Positions 34,486-44,007 of a DNA stretch of 64,000 bases are shown here, piece after piece. Under the pieces are notes generated by a model. That model did not search any database. It worked only from the letters and a program-made list of their open reading frames with translations, and was not told the DNA's origin. Source of the stretch: Alligator mississippiensis (lineage: Eukaryota > Chordata > Crocodylia > Alligatoridae); assembly GCF_030867095.1 (NCBI RefSeq), contig NC_081824.1, positions 253,147,956 to 253,211,955 on the forward strand. The letters are read 5' to 3'. Each line of letters begins with the position of its first letter. Positions within the stretch are counted from its first letter, which is position 1. A program made the position numbers and the translations under genes.

Positions 34486-35970
34486 TTAAATTTCCATTTT
34501 CATGAGCCCCTCTATTTTATCATGCAGCCTTTTATGTTTTTTTTCAATCTGCTCACACTTTTGTAACACCATTATTCTAGACTCTGCTGTGGGTTTTTTT
34601 GCCTTGCTAAAGCTTCTCCTGCTGGTTTTCACGCAGCAGAGGATTAGTTGCATTAAGACATAGAACATTATCAGAACTATCAAGACAAACAATATTTTAT
34701 ACAGGATTTTCTTGCCAAGGGCCCCGAAATCTGGGAGCCAGGAAGTTAGCCAAGACCACATTTCTTTTAGACCCCAGTCAGTATTTTCTGAGGCCACTTG
34801 ATGTAGGACCCTTAACTGATTTCGGATTTTGCGAATGTTAGTTTCGATTCGCATGTCCTGATTGACATAGACACAACAGGTGGAGTTTACTAAGGCACAT
34901 ACTCCTCCCTGGGATATCAATAGGTAATCTAAGGCTATGCGGTGTTGTATAGTTACTTGTGAGATCTGGGAGATCTCTTTTTGCAGAGCCTGAATTGCAT
35001 CCGCAGTGGCATTTTCCATAGCTTTCATTGTGGCTGAAATGTTAATTATGGCTAGTTTCAATTCTCTTATTCCAAGCCACGGTATGAAGGTTCTCACAAG
35101 TCGATGGAACCCTGTGTTTCTGGTAGCTAAGGGGTTAACCGCCCTTTTCATGTGATGGTTGAAATTTTTCACTTGTTTCAGATATATTGCACTATGCATT
35201 TCAAAACCAGGGATAATACGTCCAAGAGTGCATGCCCCCACCCAATTCCAGGGCAAAATTTTATGAGCCCTGTTTCCGCAGAGCCAGTAAAGGCCTGGGG
35301 CAGAAAGGGTACTCAAATCTCGACAGTTGTTGTGCCCTATCCAGCACTTTTGATTGATATGCATCGTATAGGACGGTCCACGTTCAGCTGCTATCCTGCT
35401 GGACCGAGATATATTATAAGAAGTAAAATTGGAGTGAATGTAAAATTCCGATCTGTTTGCAATGAGAGCAACATGAGGTTCCTTAGAAAAGTTGTAGACC
35501 ATGAATCCTGTACAATTGAGAGAGGGTACGTTACCCAACAGGATTCCACTGGTGCTACTAGGGCTATAATTTAGAGTAGTTAGGCAATGAGGGTAGTGTC
35601 CTACAGGTGTGGCTTTATTATAAGCTCCGGTGTTGTTGGATCTGTAACAGAAAGGCGCCTCTACTCTTGGGGAGATTATCCAGTTAGCAGGGGCGGCCCT
35701 CCATTCTTTAGGAGCAGACCGATGGGCAGCTAACGAGTAGAGTTTAACGAAGCCGCCGTTTATTGTTCCCCATTGCTGGAGGGATATTGGTACTCCGATC
35801 ATTGGGATTCCTTGGTGTAGGTGTGCTGGGCTGTGAGAGCATATCCAGCAGTTACTTTTATTTCCAGCTTGAGCCACCGCTTGGGAGATCTGCAAATACA
35901 AATTTTTCTCCCACCCCCCTTGGGTGATACTGAGATACCCAAGTGTGATATATAAGGATATCAGTGCCAT
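34486..35970 (-). CDS. env: Retroviral envelope glycoprotein, intact ORF
   Basis: A complete 494-codon frame from the ATG at 35970, which has AAAATGG context; a further in-frame TTG upstream at 35991 is not needed. Order: signal peptide (about 1-17), surface subunit with a CWIC motif at residues 41-44 and several N-X-S/T glycosylation triplets, a minimal RLVR cleavage site with a short hydrophobic segment after it, a heptad region, an immunosuppressive-domain-like stretch, and CX6CC at 358-366. A membrane segment lies at about 422-446, then a 48-residue cytoplasmic tail. CXXC plus CX6CC is the arrangement of gamma-type envelopes with a covalent SU-TM link. The surface subunit is short. No stop or frameshift is seen, unlike pol. 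Confidence 0.93.
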   Translation of the reverse strand: MALISLYITLGYLSITQGGWEKNLYLQISQAVAQAGNKSNCWICSHSPAHLHQGIPMIGVPISLQQWGTINGGFVKLYSLAAHRSAPKEWRAAPANWIISPRVEAPFCYRSNNTGAYNKATPVGHYPHCLTTLNYSPSSTSGILLGNVPSLNCTGFMVYNFSKEPHVALIANRSEFYIHSNFTSYNISRSSRIAAERGPSYTMHINQKCWIGHNNCRDLSTLSAPGLYWLCGNRAHKILPWNWVGACTLGRIIPGFEMHSAIYLKQVKNFNHHMKRAVNPLATRNTGFHRLVRTFIPWLGIRELKLAIINISATMKAMENATADAIQALQKEISQISQVTIQHRIALDYLLISQGGVCALVNSTCCVYVNQDMRIETNIRKIRNQLRVLHQVASENTDWGLKEMWSWLTSWLPDFGALGKKILYKILFVLIVLIMFYVLMQLILCCVKTSRRSFSKAKKPTAESRIMVLQKCEQIEKKHKRLHDKIEGLMKMEI

Positions 35971-35972
35971 TT

Positions 35973-36161
35973 TTAGATACAGGAGGGACAAAGAATCTTA
36001 ACAACAAACATAACCAGCACCAGTAAGAAAAAGAACACTATCAGCCAAACCCAGGATGGCAGCCAAAGTCTTTCTTTGTCCTCTGGGCTCAAGTTACCTA
36101 AAGGACTGATAATGTCGGCTCTTGGTCTTGATCGAGGTGGTGATCTTCCGAATGGGAGCAT
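35973..36161 (-). CDS. Small membrane-segment ORF between pol and env
   Basis: A 62-codon frame whose ATG (36161-36159) directly follows the last pol stop, TGA at 36164-36162, in the same register. Its own TAA (35975-35973) lies two bases before the env ATG. The N-terminal half is rich in Pro, Arg and Ser (RSPPRSRPRAD); the C-terminal half is one hydrophobic segment (VWLIVFFFLLVLVMFVV) and a CPSC end. Simple gammaretroviruses have no gene here; pol normally overlaps env. It could be a novel accessory protein, a displaced envelope leader peptide, or a tail added to pol by readthrough. Confidence 0.5.
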   Translation of the reverse strand: MLPFGRSPPRSRPRADIISPLGNLSPEDKERLWLPSWVWLIVFFFLLVLVMFVVKILCPSCI

Positions 36162-36569
36162 TCACTTTCTTCGAGGCCGAAGATGATATCTTTGTTCTTC
36201 AACTGATGAATCCGGCTGGGCTGAGGTGTTGGGTGCAGGGGAGAGGTTATTAGCACTTGCACCCTGATGCTCCTCACTTGCTTGAGTGAGGTCCTGAGGG
36301 TCTTTGTCCTTGGCCTCAGGGAAAGATCCCAACCTTGGTTGGAATACAGCTGCTTCGGGGTCCAATGGAGGTGATACCTTCTTGCAGTGTGAGGCGTGAA
36401 TTCACGTTTGGTGACCTTGGCAACGAACAGCAGAATTAGTGGTCAGAAGTACCTGGAAAGGTTCTTTCCATCTGGGTTGAAGTGCGTTTTTCCGTTGATA
36501 GACCTTTACGTAGATCCAATCCCCTGGTTCGAGGTTGTGACAGGGAACAATCCGGTGGTTGAGGTAAGG
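36162..36569 (-). pseudogene. pol: pol C-terminal end (integrase C-domain), broken
   Basis: The integrase C-terminal domain (GDWIYVKVYQRKN and LQPRWKEPFQVLL blocks) is read in a different register from the rest of pol, so a frameshift lies within about 36540-36600. A TGA at 36402-36404 then interrupts the domain. After it the frame continues through IHASHCKKV to a Pro/Glu-rich tail ending LRPRRK and a TGA at 36162. A Pro-rich tail after the GPY-type domain is usual in gammaretroviral integrases. Confidence 0.85.
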
Positions 36570-38541
36570 CTTCTTGGACCTGTGAATGAACAGACCTGGC
36601 ATACTTCATTAATGCCTTGCAATAATTTAGTACAGTTTTATCAGTTAATTGTAGGTTTGTTTGGTGAGGGGCAACAGGTGGTGTAGCTGGCATCCTCATG
36701 GCTCGTGCCATGAGTATTTCATAAGGGGTTAGGCCATGTTTTCTGTTAACAGTGTTTTTAATGTGCATAAGAGCAATGGGCAGTGCATCAGGCCATTTGA
36801 GGCCTGTTTCAGCACAAATCTTTGAAATGCGCGTTTTAAAATCAGAGTTTTTACGTTCTACAGCACCACTTGATTGTGGATGATAACTACAGTGTAGGTG
36901 TTGCTGTATGTTGAGTGCTTGGCAGATGTTTTTTACTATCTGTCCTGTGAAATGGGTGCCACGGTCACTATCTATTGTGAGGGGCAATCCAAATCTAGGG
37001 ATGAATTCTTTGAGCAATTTCTTTGCTACAGTGATGGAATCAGCATGTACGCATGGGTAGGCTTCCACCCATCCAGAGAACACATCAATAATAACAAGAA
37101 TGTACTCATAAGAACAGCACTTAGGTAGCTGCACAAAATCAATTTGCAGATTTACAAATGGTCCCCATGGAGGGGGATGGGCTGCGGGTGTTGTTTTTAC
37201 CCGTTGCCCAATGTTGTGAGCTAAGCAGATGGGACAGGAGCTACAGTACTGTTGTGCCATGGAAGGAAAATTTGGGGCAAACCAATTTTTTTGTACTGTA
37301 GCAATCATTCCTCCTTTGCTCGTATGGGCCACAGAGTGGGTTAAACGAGCAAGATGTGGCAAAAGCTCTCTAGGCGCCACCAGGCGGCCGTCCGGGGAGC
37401 GCCAGAGAGAGTCGGGGTGCAGTGAACATCCTGCACGCAGCCAGTCATTTATTTCCTTTTTTGGGGCCTGATTTTGAAGAAGGGCCAGACTTGAAAGGCT
37501 AGCCAAAGGAGACTGGTCTGTTGAAAAACAAACAAAAACAGAGTTAGGAGCCTGTGGGCCAGAAAGGTCTGCATTTCTGGCAGAACGGTCTGCCAGATCA
37601 TTTCCTCGTGTGACATCATCAAAGGGTTTCTCATGAGCTTTACATTTAACAATAGCAATAGCAAGAGGCAATTGAACAGCTTCTAAGAGCGCTTTTACAT
37701 AACAACCATGACTGATTTGGGTCCCTGATGAAGTGAGGAACCCTCTTTGTTTCCAGATTTGTCCAAAATCATGAACAACACCAAAAGCATACTTAGAGTC
37801 AGTATAAATGGTTGTGGTTTGATTTTTTGCAAGAATGCAAGCACGTGTTAAAGCAATGAGTTCAGCAACTTGAGCAGAACGAGCTTGGGGTAAAGAATAG
37901 GCTTCCAAAACAGCATACTGAGTGCATACTGCATATCCTGCAACTAATTTGCCTGCATCATTTCTAAGACAGGAACTATCAACAAACAAAACAAGGTCAG
38001 AGTTCGGGATAGGAATGTTCTTGAGGTTAGTTCGAGGGGTTAACAATTGAGTTGTGACAGACAGGCAATCATGAGGCTTACCATCAGAGGCAATAGGCAG
38101 AAGTGACGCAGGATTCAGAATTGAACAGCGATTTAAGGTTACATTTGCAGCTGACAGTAGAAGTTTCTCATATTTAGTAAGACGGGAATTGGAAATGTGC
38201 TGAGTTTTGCCCTTGAGCAGAAGGGCCATCACAGCATGTGGAACTGCAACGGTTAAAGAGTGTCCCAAAACTAGAGAATCTGCCTTTTCAACCAACAAGG
38301 CAGCAGCTGCAACTGAACGGAGGCAAGGAGGAAGTTCCGCAGCTACGGGATCAAGGGCAGAGCTGTAATATGCAATTGGGTGATGCTTTTCACCATGCAG
38401 CTGAGTGAGTACTCCTAAAGCGATTCCTTCCCTTTCATGACAAAACAAGGTAAAGGGTTTCTTATAATTAGGAAGTTCAAGAGCGGGAGCAAGAGTGAGG
38501 GCTTGCTTAAGGGCCACAAATGCTTGTTCGGCTTCAGGAGT
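36570..38541 (-). pseudogene. pol: pol middle: RT connection, RNase H, integrase core
   Basis: Follows the TAA at 38542-38544 in the same frame. The RT connection starts with QAFVALKQALTLAPAL and FTLFCHEREG. RNase H retains its acidic residues in FVDSS, AELIAL, YTDSKYA and GNDLAD. Integrase has an HHCC zinc module (HSVAH, then CSSCPIC) and the DD35E core (QIDFVQ, DSDRGTHFTG, GAVERKN). Open over about 650 codons, which fits a young insertion. Correct reading ends at the frameshift near 36570. Confidence 0.92.
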
Positions 38542-39921
38542 TTAAGGGAGGGGTTCCGGGGTGGTATCATGAGTGAATGCTTGCAAGGGTTTTGTAAAAG
38601 CAGCATAACCCAGGATCCACTGTCTACAATAACCCGTTGCACCTAAGAATCCCCTCATCTGCTTTTTAGTTATAGGTTTGGGAATGTTGAGGATAGCTTC
38701 AACTCTACTAGGGGAAAGGTGTTGTTCTCCTGCTGAGATATCATGCCCTAAATAATGTACCTTAGACTTGCAGAGCTGCAATTTAGATTTTGAGGCCTTG
38801 TGGCCTTTCTGAGCTAAAGCTGTGAGGAGTGTCAAAGTATCTTGCTCACAGGCCTCTAAAGTGGGTGAGGCTAACAATAGATCATCAACGTACTGAACAA
38901 GGGTGGACCCCCCTTTGAACGTGATAGGATCCAAATCTTTTTTTAGGATCTGGGAAAACAGGGTTGGGGACTCTGTATATCCCTGAGGGAGTCTTGTCCA
39001 GGTATATTGAAATCCCTGATAAGTAAATGCAAACAGATACTGGCTATCCTTATGAACGGGGATAGAGAAAAAAGCAGAACAAAGATCCACTACTGTGAAA
39101 TATGTAGCATCTGAAGGGATACAGGAAAGAATAGTGGCAGGGTTAGGGACCACGGGGAAAGCGGGTAACACAGCGGCATTTACAGCTCGAAGATCTTGCA
39201 CAAAGCGATACGTATCTTTACCAGGTTTTTTGACAGGTAGGATAGGTGTGTTGCAAGGCGAGCGTATTGGGACAATAATCCCTTGCTCAAGGAGTGAGGA
39301 AACGACAGGCTTGATCCCTTCCTCAGCTTCCTTTGAGATGGGGTACTGTGGGACACGAGGAAGTGGCTTGGCAGGGTTCAGGATGATACGCACTGGTTCA
39401 GCACTCAGCATGTGCCCCACTTCATTCGCATGGGTGGACCACAGCTGTGGAGGTACTCGTGCCAACAGTTCCTCTTGCAAGTAGGAAGTGTCAGGATCAG
39501 AGTACTCCTGGGTTAGCAAAGCCACAAGCTCGGTTTCCCTATGTTCCGGTACCTCAAGGTAAACACCATCTGGGCTACAATAAATCACGCATCCCAGTTT
39601 ACACAGCAAGTCCTTACTAAGAAGGTTGACAGGTGCACAGGGGCTAAGAAGAAAGGCATGATTTTCAGACAAAGGGCCAATAGAGATGGAGACAGGTTCA
39701 GAGACGGGATGTGGGATAGGTTGTCCGCCTATACCGACAGCATTTACAGTTTCAGGAGAATAAGGTAGAAAAGGAAACTCAGCAGCCTTTAGCGTGGAGC
39801 GGGACGCTCCGGTGTCGACAAGACAGGAGACAGGTTTACCAGAAATAAGGCATTCAACAAACGGACCAGATTGGTCAGTAGCAAGCAAAGGAGCAATGAT
39901 GTCACTGTCCCTCAGGCTGTC
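38542..39921 (-). CDS. pol: pro-pol N-terminal part: protease and reverse transcriptase
   Basis: In frame with gag immediately after the UAG at 39922-39924, so it is expressed only by readthrough. Protease has LVDTGAS at residues 34-40 and a flap-like GIGGQPI segment. Reverse transcriptase has the YVDD catalytic box, LPQGYTESPTLFSQ (Tyr where Phe is common) and VQDLRAVN. The frame ends at a TAA at 38542-38544, just before the connection domain; the frame continues unaltered after it, so it is a single nonsense lesion. Confidence 0.93.
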   Translation of the reverse strand, partial: DSLRDSDIIAPLLATDQSGPFVECLISGKPVSCLVDTGASRSTLKAAEFPFLPYSPETVNAVGIGGQPIPHPVSEPVSISIGPLSENHAFLLSPCAPVNLLSKDLLCKLGCVIYCSPDGVYLEVPEHRETELVALLTQEYSDPDTSYLQEELLARVPPQLWSTHANEVGHMLSAEPVRIILNPAKPLPRVPQYPISKEAEEGIKPVVSSLLEQGIIVPIRSPCNTPILPVKKPGKDTYRFVQDLRAVNAAVLPAFPVVPNPATILSCIPSDATYFTVVDLCSAFFSIPVHKDSQYLFAFTYQGFQYTWTRLPQGYTESPTLFSQILKKDLDPITFKGGSTLVQYVDDLLLASPTLEACEQDTLTLLTALAQKGHKASKSKLQLCKSKVHYLGHDISAGEQHLSPSRVEAILNIPKPITKKQMRGFLGATGYCRQWILGYAAFTKPLQAFTHDTTPEPLP

Positions 39922-39924
39922 CTA
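39922..39924 (-). promoter_or_regulatory. In-frame UAG between gag and pro-pol
   Basis: The amber codon is followed by G (TAG GAC) with protease in the same frame. Gammaretroviruses make Gag-Pol by suppressing a UAG here; a downstream RNA structure is usually required but I cannot fold it by eye. Confidence 0.85.
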
Positions 39925-41472
39925 TTCAACACTGGGAAAATTGACAGGAAGTGGAGGTGGGGGCTGGGGTCTGGGTTCTTGGCTGGGGCGGTTGGGGCAT
40001 TCTGATTTCCAATGTCCTTCTTGCTTGCAATAATGACATTGGTTCCCATAGCCTGGGTTTTGTGGGCTCAAGGATCTATCTCTTCCCCTGAATCTACCCG
40101 GGCCTCCCCTTCCCCGTCCTCGTTCCCTTCCTCTACCTGGACCCTGCAACTGAGAAATCTGTAAGGCCATTAACTTAAACTTGGCACTGTCTTTAGACCG
40201 TTCCAATTTGTTATGAAAATGGTTAGCCGCAGCAAGGACTTCGGTCAAATCTTTAGTTTCCCAGCCAATAATTACTGTTTGAATTTTCTCAGCAATTTTA
40301 GGGTTAAGTTCCTGGATGAATGCTGCCACTATTGCTTGTTTAGCATTTCCGACTGGGTTATCCATTCCTGAGTATCGTTCAAATGCCTGTTTGAGGCGTT
40401 CTAAATAGTCACTGGGGTGTTCATTTTTGTTTTGTTTACAGGTATTTATTTTGGTCCAGTCTGCCTTTTTTGGGCAAATTGTGAGAACTGCCTGAACCAA
40501 AGCATTTCTCTTGTCAATAAAGTTTTGGCCAATCCCTGGGTTTTGATCTGGCCAAGTACAGGCAGCGTACAGACGTAGCATAGTTTCCTTGGGCAAAATG
40601 GATCGCATGAGCTGATTAATGTCAGACCATGTTGGATTATAACAATTTATAACAGTCTGCAATTCTTCCTGAAATTTTTCTGGGTCTTCCCTGATTTTTG
40701 GGAACTTTTGAGTTAAATTGTAGAGATCACCTGGAGTCCAGGGTGCGTGCACAGTTACTATATTTTGTCCATCGGTGCCAATGCCTGGCATTTGTCTTAG
40801 GGGGTAAACTTGTGCAGTTTGGGATCTCAGATTGATGGGAGAACTTTCCATGCCTATTCCCATTCTTCTAAATACACCTGTGGTGGGTTGTGACCCAGGA
40901 GTAAATTGCCACACTGGTGATGATTGAGTGGCAGATATGGTGGATGAGTCCGGACTATTAAGCTCCGTGGATGGATTTACTGAAGGAGCTTCAGCTAATG
41001 GGTCACTAGCCTGGGCTGCAGCCTGATGTTGAACCGGTTGTTGCTGATGTGGGAGTCCCAGGAGAGCAGGGTTCGAACAAAGGTCAAGGATATCCTCTGC
41101 TGGCTCCGGTGGTGGGGGCGCCCCGGGCAATGCTGGATACATCGGAGCAGTGGCCAGCGTGTAATTTGGGGGAGCAGCCAATTTCTCCCGAACAGCTTTT
41201 AACTGCTGTTTTAATTTTTTTTGAGAGTCTTCTAGGCTCCTAGTTTGAGATTCTGTCCGCCTTTTGGACATTTCATCATACCAATAAAAGAACGCGTCCC
41301 ACTGGTTTTGTGGTGTTTTGGATCCACGGGACTCTAACGCCCCTCTCAAGTGCACTATTTTATCCTGATCAAATGTTCCTTCCTGTGGAAAATGTTTCAC
41401 AGGATCATCCCTAGTATACCAGTTCCACTTATCCAGGTACTTGCAAGTCTCGGGAGAATAGTGTGTGTACAT
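39922..41472 (-). CDS. gag: Retroviral Gag polyprotein
   Basis: A 516-codon frame from the ATG at 41472. Matrix-like N terminus, a charged coiled-coil-like segment (about 68-98), a PPNY late-domain motif at 101-104, a Pro/Gln-rich linker to about 200, then capsid of the gammaretroviral p30 type with the major homology region. An Arg/Gly-rich stretch and one CCHC zinc knuckle (C479, C482, H487, C492) form the nucleocapsid. It ends at TAG, with protease in frame behind it. The open frame extends 22 codons upstream of the ATG to a TAA at 41539-41541. Within it an ACG at 41530-41532 has a strong initiation context and is followed by a glycine codon, suggesting the natural start was there. Confidence 0.93.
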   Translation of the reverse strand: MYTHYSPETCKYLDKWNWYTRDDPVKHFPQEGTFDQDKIVHLRGALESRGSKTPQNQWDAFFYWYDEMSKRRTESQTRSLEDSQKKLKQQLKAVREKLAAPPNYTLATAPMYPALPGAPPPPEPAEDILDLCSNPALLGLPHQQQPVQHQAAAQASDPLAEAPSVNPSTELNSPDSSTISATQSSPVWQFTPGSQPTTGVFRRMGIGMESSPINLRSQTAQVYPLRQMPGIGTDGQNIVTVHAPWTPGDLYNLTQKFPKIREDPEKFQEELQTVINCYNPTWSDINQLMRSILPKETMLRLYAACTWPDQNPGIGQNFIDKRNALVQAVLTICPKKADWTKINTCKQNKNEHPSDYLERLKQAFERYSGMDNPVGNAKQAIVAAFIQELNPKIAEKIQTVIIGWETKDLTEVLAAANHFHNKLERSKDSAKFKLMALQISQLQGPGRGRERGRGRGGPGRFRGRDRSLSPQNPGYGNQCHYCKQEGHWKSECPNRPSQEPRPQPPPPLPVNFPSVE

Positions 41473-42255
41473 AAAGTACGCCGGAGTCCCCCTAGTGGGG
41501 ACAGGAACCTGTTTAGACTGACTTGTTCCCGTTTTCAGTTACACAGGGAGACGTAGGAGAGGCTTATTTAGGATGTCCGGGCCGCTCAGTGCCTTGCCCC
41601 GCAATTTTTCACTGCCCAGACAAAAGGCTTCTGACCCGACACCGGGTCATAAAATGGAAATGGGGAGGGAAACACTAGAGGGATCCTTTCACTCCTGCTT
41701 TCGGCAGAAGCTACTGGGACAAGGGGTTTGGAAAAGACAAAATCACTCAGACGCCCTGTCCACTGGGTCACGAGGTTCCAGTTGGGTCCCCTTGCTTTCA
41801 AAACTGCCCTGTCAGGCAGAATTGGGGCAGCTGAACCCAACCGTAGTCTCAGTCCTGGTCAGTGGCTCATATTTCTAAATACACACACATGCACATTTAT
41901 TCAGTCAGCCAGACCTCCTACCCCACACCGCCTTAGTTAATTAACTACAAGCCCGATGTGCTGTTGGATGAAGGTGCCTCAAACAGTTTCTCCCTAAAAC
42001 GTACGTTACCAGACACAAAATGGGATCCTTTACCAGACAGAAAATTTTAGCCGGCAGTAAGGTTCAGACTGACCTGTTTTAACAAGGTTCAGATCCAGTT
42101 ACCACGGCCAAATTGGGAGCCTACAGGCAGTCCTCCTCCGAAACCCCAATAGAGATTTTGAATTAGGTCTCTTACCTCTCAAGTTTGGCGGCTCAGGGTT
42201 CGGGGGGGGGGGGGGGGGGTAGCCTGCGGTCCTCCTTCCTCAGCCTGTGTTCTGG
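41473..42255 (-). other. Proviral leader (5' untranslated, packaging region)
   Basis: Between the primer-binding site and gag. On the minus strand it contains a strong splice donor (GAGAG|GTAAGAG, GT at 42175-42174), about 80 bases after the primer-binding site, suitable for the spliced env message. An 18-base homopolymer (G on plus, 42202-42219) lies just upstream of it. No other long coding frame is credible. Confidence 0.75.
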
Positions 42256-42273
42256 ATCCGAGTCACGGCACCA
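42256..42273 (-). promoter_or_regulatory. Primer-binding site, histidine tRNA
   Basis: On the plus strand ATCCGAGTCACGGCACCA is identical to the 3' end of vertebrate tRNA-His with CCA added. The minus-strand site therefore begins TGGTGCCGTGACTCGG. Five bases separate it from the LTR end. Confidence 0.95.
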
Positions 42274-42278
42274 GGAAT

Positions 42279-42782
42279 TGTCGTGGAAACACACACAGAG
42301 TACTTTTGGGTCAGGTCAGCAGAAGCTTTTATTCAAAAGAAACTACAGCTGTAGGGGGAGTTCCAAAGTGACATGGATTTCCCAAGCACTTGGAAGGGGT
42401 CCCCCCCCAAGAGCAAAATCAGGAGGCTTATATACTTTTTAACAGTCGCTTACAACTCACGTGATCATATAGTGAAATTAGCATGAAAAGCGGCTATAAT
42501 ATTACTTCATTATTTCTTTGCTGTAATCAGGATGGGAATTATGGGGGAGGTGAGGTTAGTTCACAAACCTCCTTCTTGCACCTGGAAATCTACTTTGTAC
42601 ATACTTTTTTTTGCTACCTTCAAGGCTGCGGTGAGCGAAGCAGTTGCAGAAGAGTTACAAAGAACAAACACTTGCCCTTATCTGTTCTACTGCACAGAGC
42701 CAGCAATTCTACACAAAGCGGTTATGTCATCTTATAACTAAAATAATCAAAGTTTAAGGCATATATTTTTTCTGATTACACA
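42279..42782 (-). repeat. 5' LTR
   Basis: 504 bp, same length as the 3' LTR and different at four sites (42282, near 42334, near 42625 and 42778). Minus-strand TATATAAG box and AATAAA signal (plus TTTATT, 42328-42333) are intact, so promoter function is plausible. Confidence 0.95.
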
Positions 42783-42786
42783 CCTT

Positions 42787-44007
42787 CAAAGTGGATACTG
42801 AAGTAAGTGCATAACTGCAGGATAAGGACCAAAGACTCATTGTAAAGGAACATGGGCTCAAGCCATGATAAATAAAGGACTGCACTGAGCTGTTCCCTGG
42901 CGTGGAAGGAGTGTGCATGAGTGCTATATAAAGCATAACCATATGCTATGGCACAGTGCATTTTCTATAGATTAAAAACTGTGTAGGGTTGTACAAAACT
43001 ATAGATGTATTTGAATAAATAGGGGAAGGTCTGGCAGGATACTGGCAGGTGACATTAGAGAAGTGGAGGTGTTCAGGTTATCAAGGAAACGACTAAGCTC
43101 TATGTCAAGACACACAACCTGGTTGGCAGAATCTCCCCAGCAGAGATACTGGTGGCATAAAGGGGCTGTGACTTCTTCTCCTCATGGAAGCAGGTGATGA
43201 GAAGCAAAATAGGCTCAAAATGGGTGACTGGCCTGGAGGAAGATGGGCCCATGGCAGCTAGTGGAAACTTGGAGTCAGCCTGCACTAGTCTTTTCCTGTT
43301 GCATGGACATACTGTCCTCTGCTTGGACAGTTCATGGAGTACAAGCGCTGAGATTGTTGGCTGTGATTTTGCCATCAGCATTTCTCCCTCATGTCTCATG
43401 CTGAATCAACTCCCAGTTGCTGTGGGGGCCTTCATGCTGTTCTCCAAGCACAAAAGTGAGCCAAGGTCAAAGACAAGATTAAAAACCATTAACTTCTGGC
43501 CTGGTGTTTGGTGCCGTCCCATCTCCACTGCCCAGATGGGTGACAAGAACCTTTGTATTGGCATCCTCATTAACTATATTTTGGCCACGGCATGCTTAGG
43601 CTGTGGACTGTACAAACACATTATGGTTAGAAGTCTGTTGTCCTCCTCTCCTGAATACATGAGAGAAGTAAACACTGGAGTTGAGGGAGGGTATGTAAGA
43701 CAATACTAAGAAGCACTGAATGCTAGGCTGGACTCCTGGGTTCTGCTGGCATGCCACTGATTTACTCTGTGACCATGGCCATTTCCCTCCATTTTGCCAT
43801 CTGCAAGTAGGGATAATGATACTGACCTGCCTATACAAAGTGCTTTGAGATCCTTATACAAAAGCAGTTACCACATGCTTTGTTGCTTTGATGGCTATGA
43901 GGGGGACAGCCTGTAAGGGTGTAGGAGGAAGCGCAGAAATCCTAAAGCCAATTCTATTTTGGTCTGGTAAATAAAAGGAAACAAGTGAACCCTTTTCATT
44001 TTGTTTC
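42787..44007. other. Intergenic gap between provirus and FSTL1 3' end
   Basis: Unique-looking sequence. A plus frame at 43194-43709 (171 codons) has no recognisable domain and crosses no known exon. Confidence 0.45.

Larger units (their letters stand above)
33944..42782 (-). mobile_element. Full-length gammaretrovirus-like provirus
   Basis: An 8839-bp provirus read on the minus strand: 5' LTR (42279-42782), primer-binding site, leader, gag, UAG, pro-pol, small ORF, env, polypurine tract, 3' LTR (33944-34447). The host tetranucleotide CCTT is duplicated at 33940-33943 and 42783-42786. A single nucleocapsid zinc knuckle, gag-pol separated by an in-frame amber codon, a CX6CC transmembrane protein and a 4-bp duplication are all gammaretroviral traits. 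The two LTRs differ at 4 of 504 positions, so the insertion is geologically recent for this lineage. Gag and env are open; pol has three lesions, so this copy is not autonomous. It lies in the same direction as FSTL1 and LRRC58. Confidence 0.95.

Noticed and set aside
36402..36686. Plus-strand frame opposite the integrase C-terminus
   Set aside because: Antisense shadow of pol.
43194..43709. A 171-codon plus-strand frame
   Set aside because: No domain, no splice context, and composition is ordinary; likely chance.
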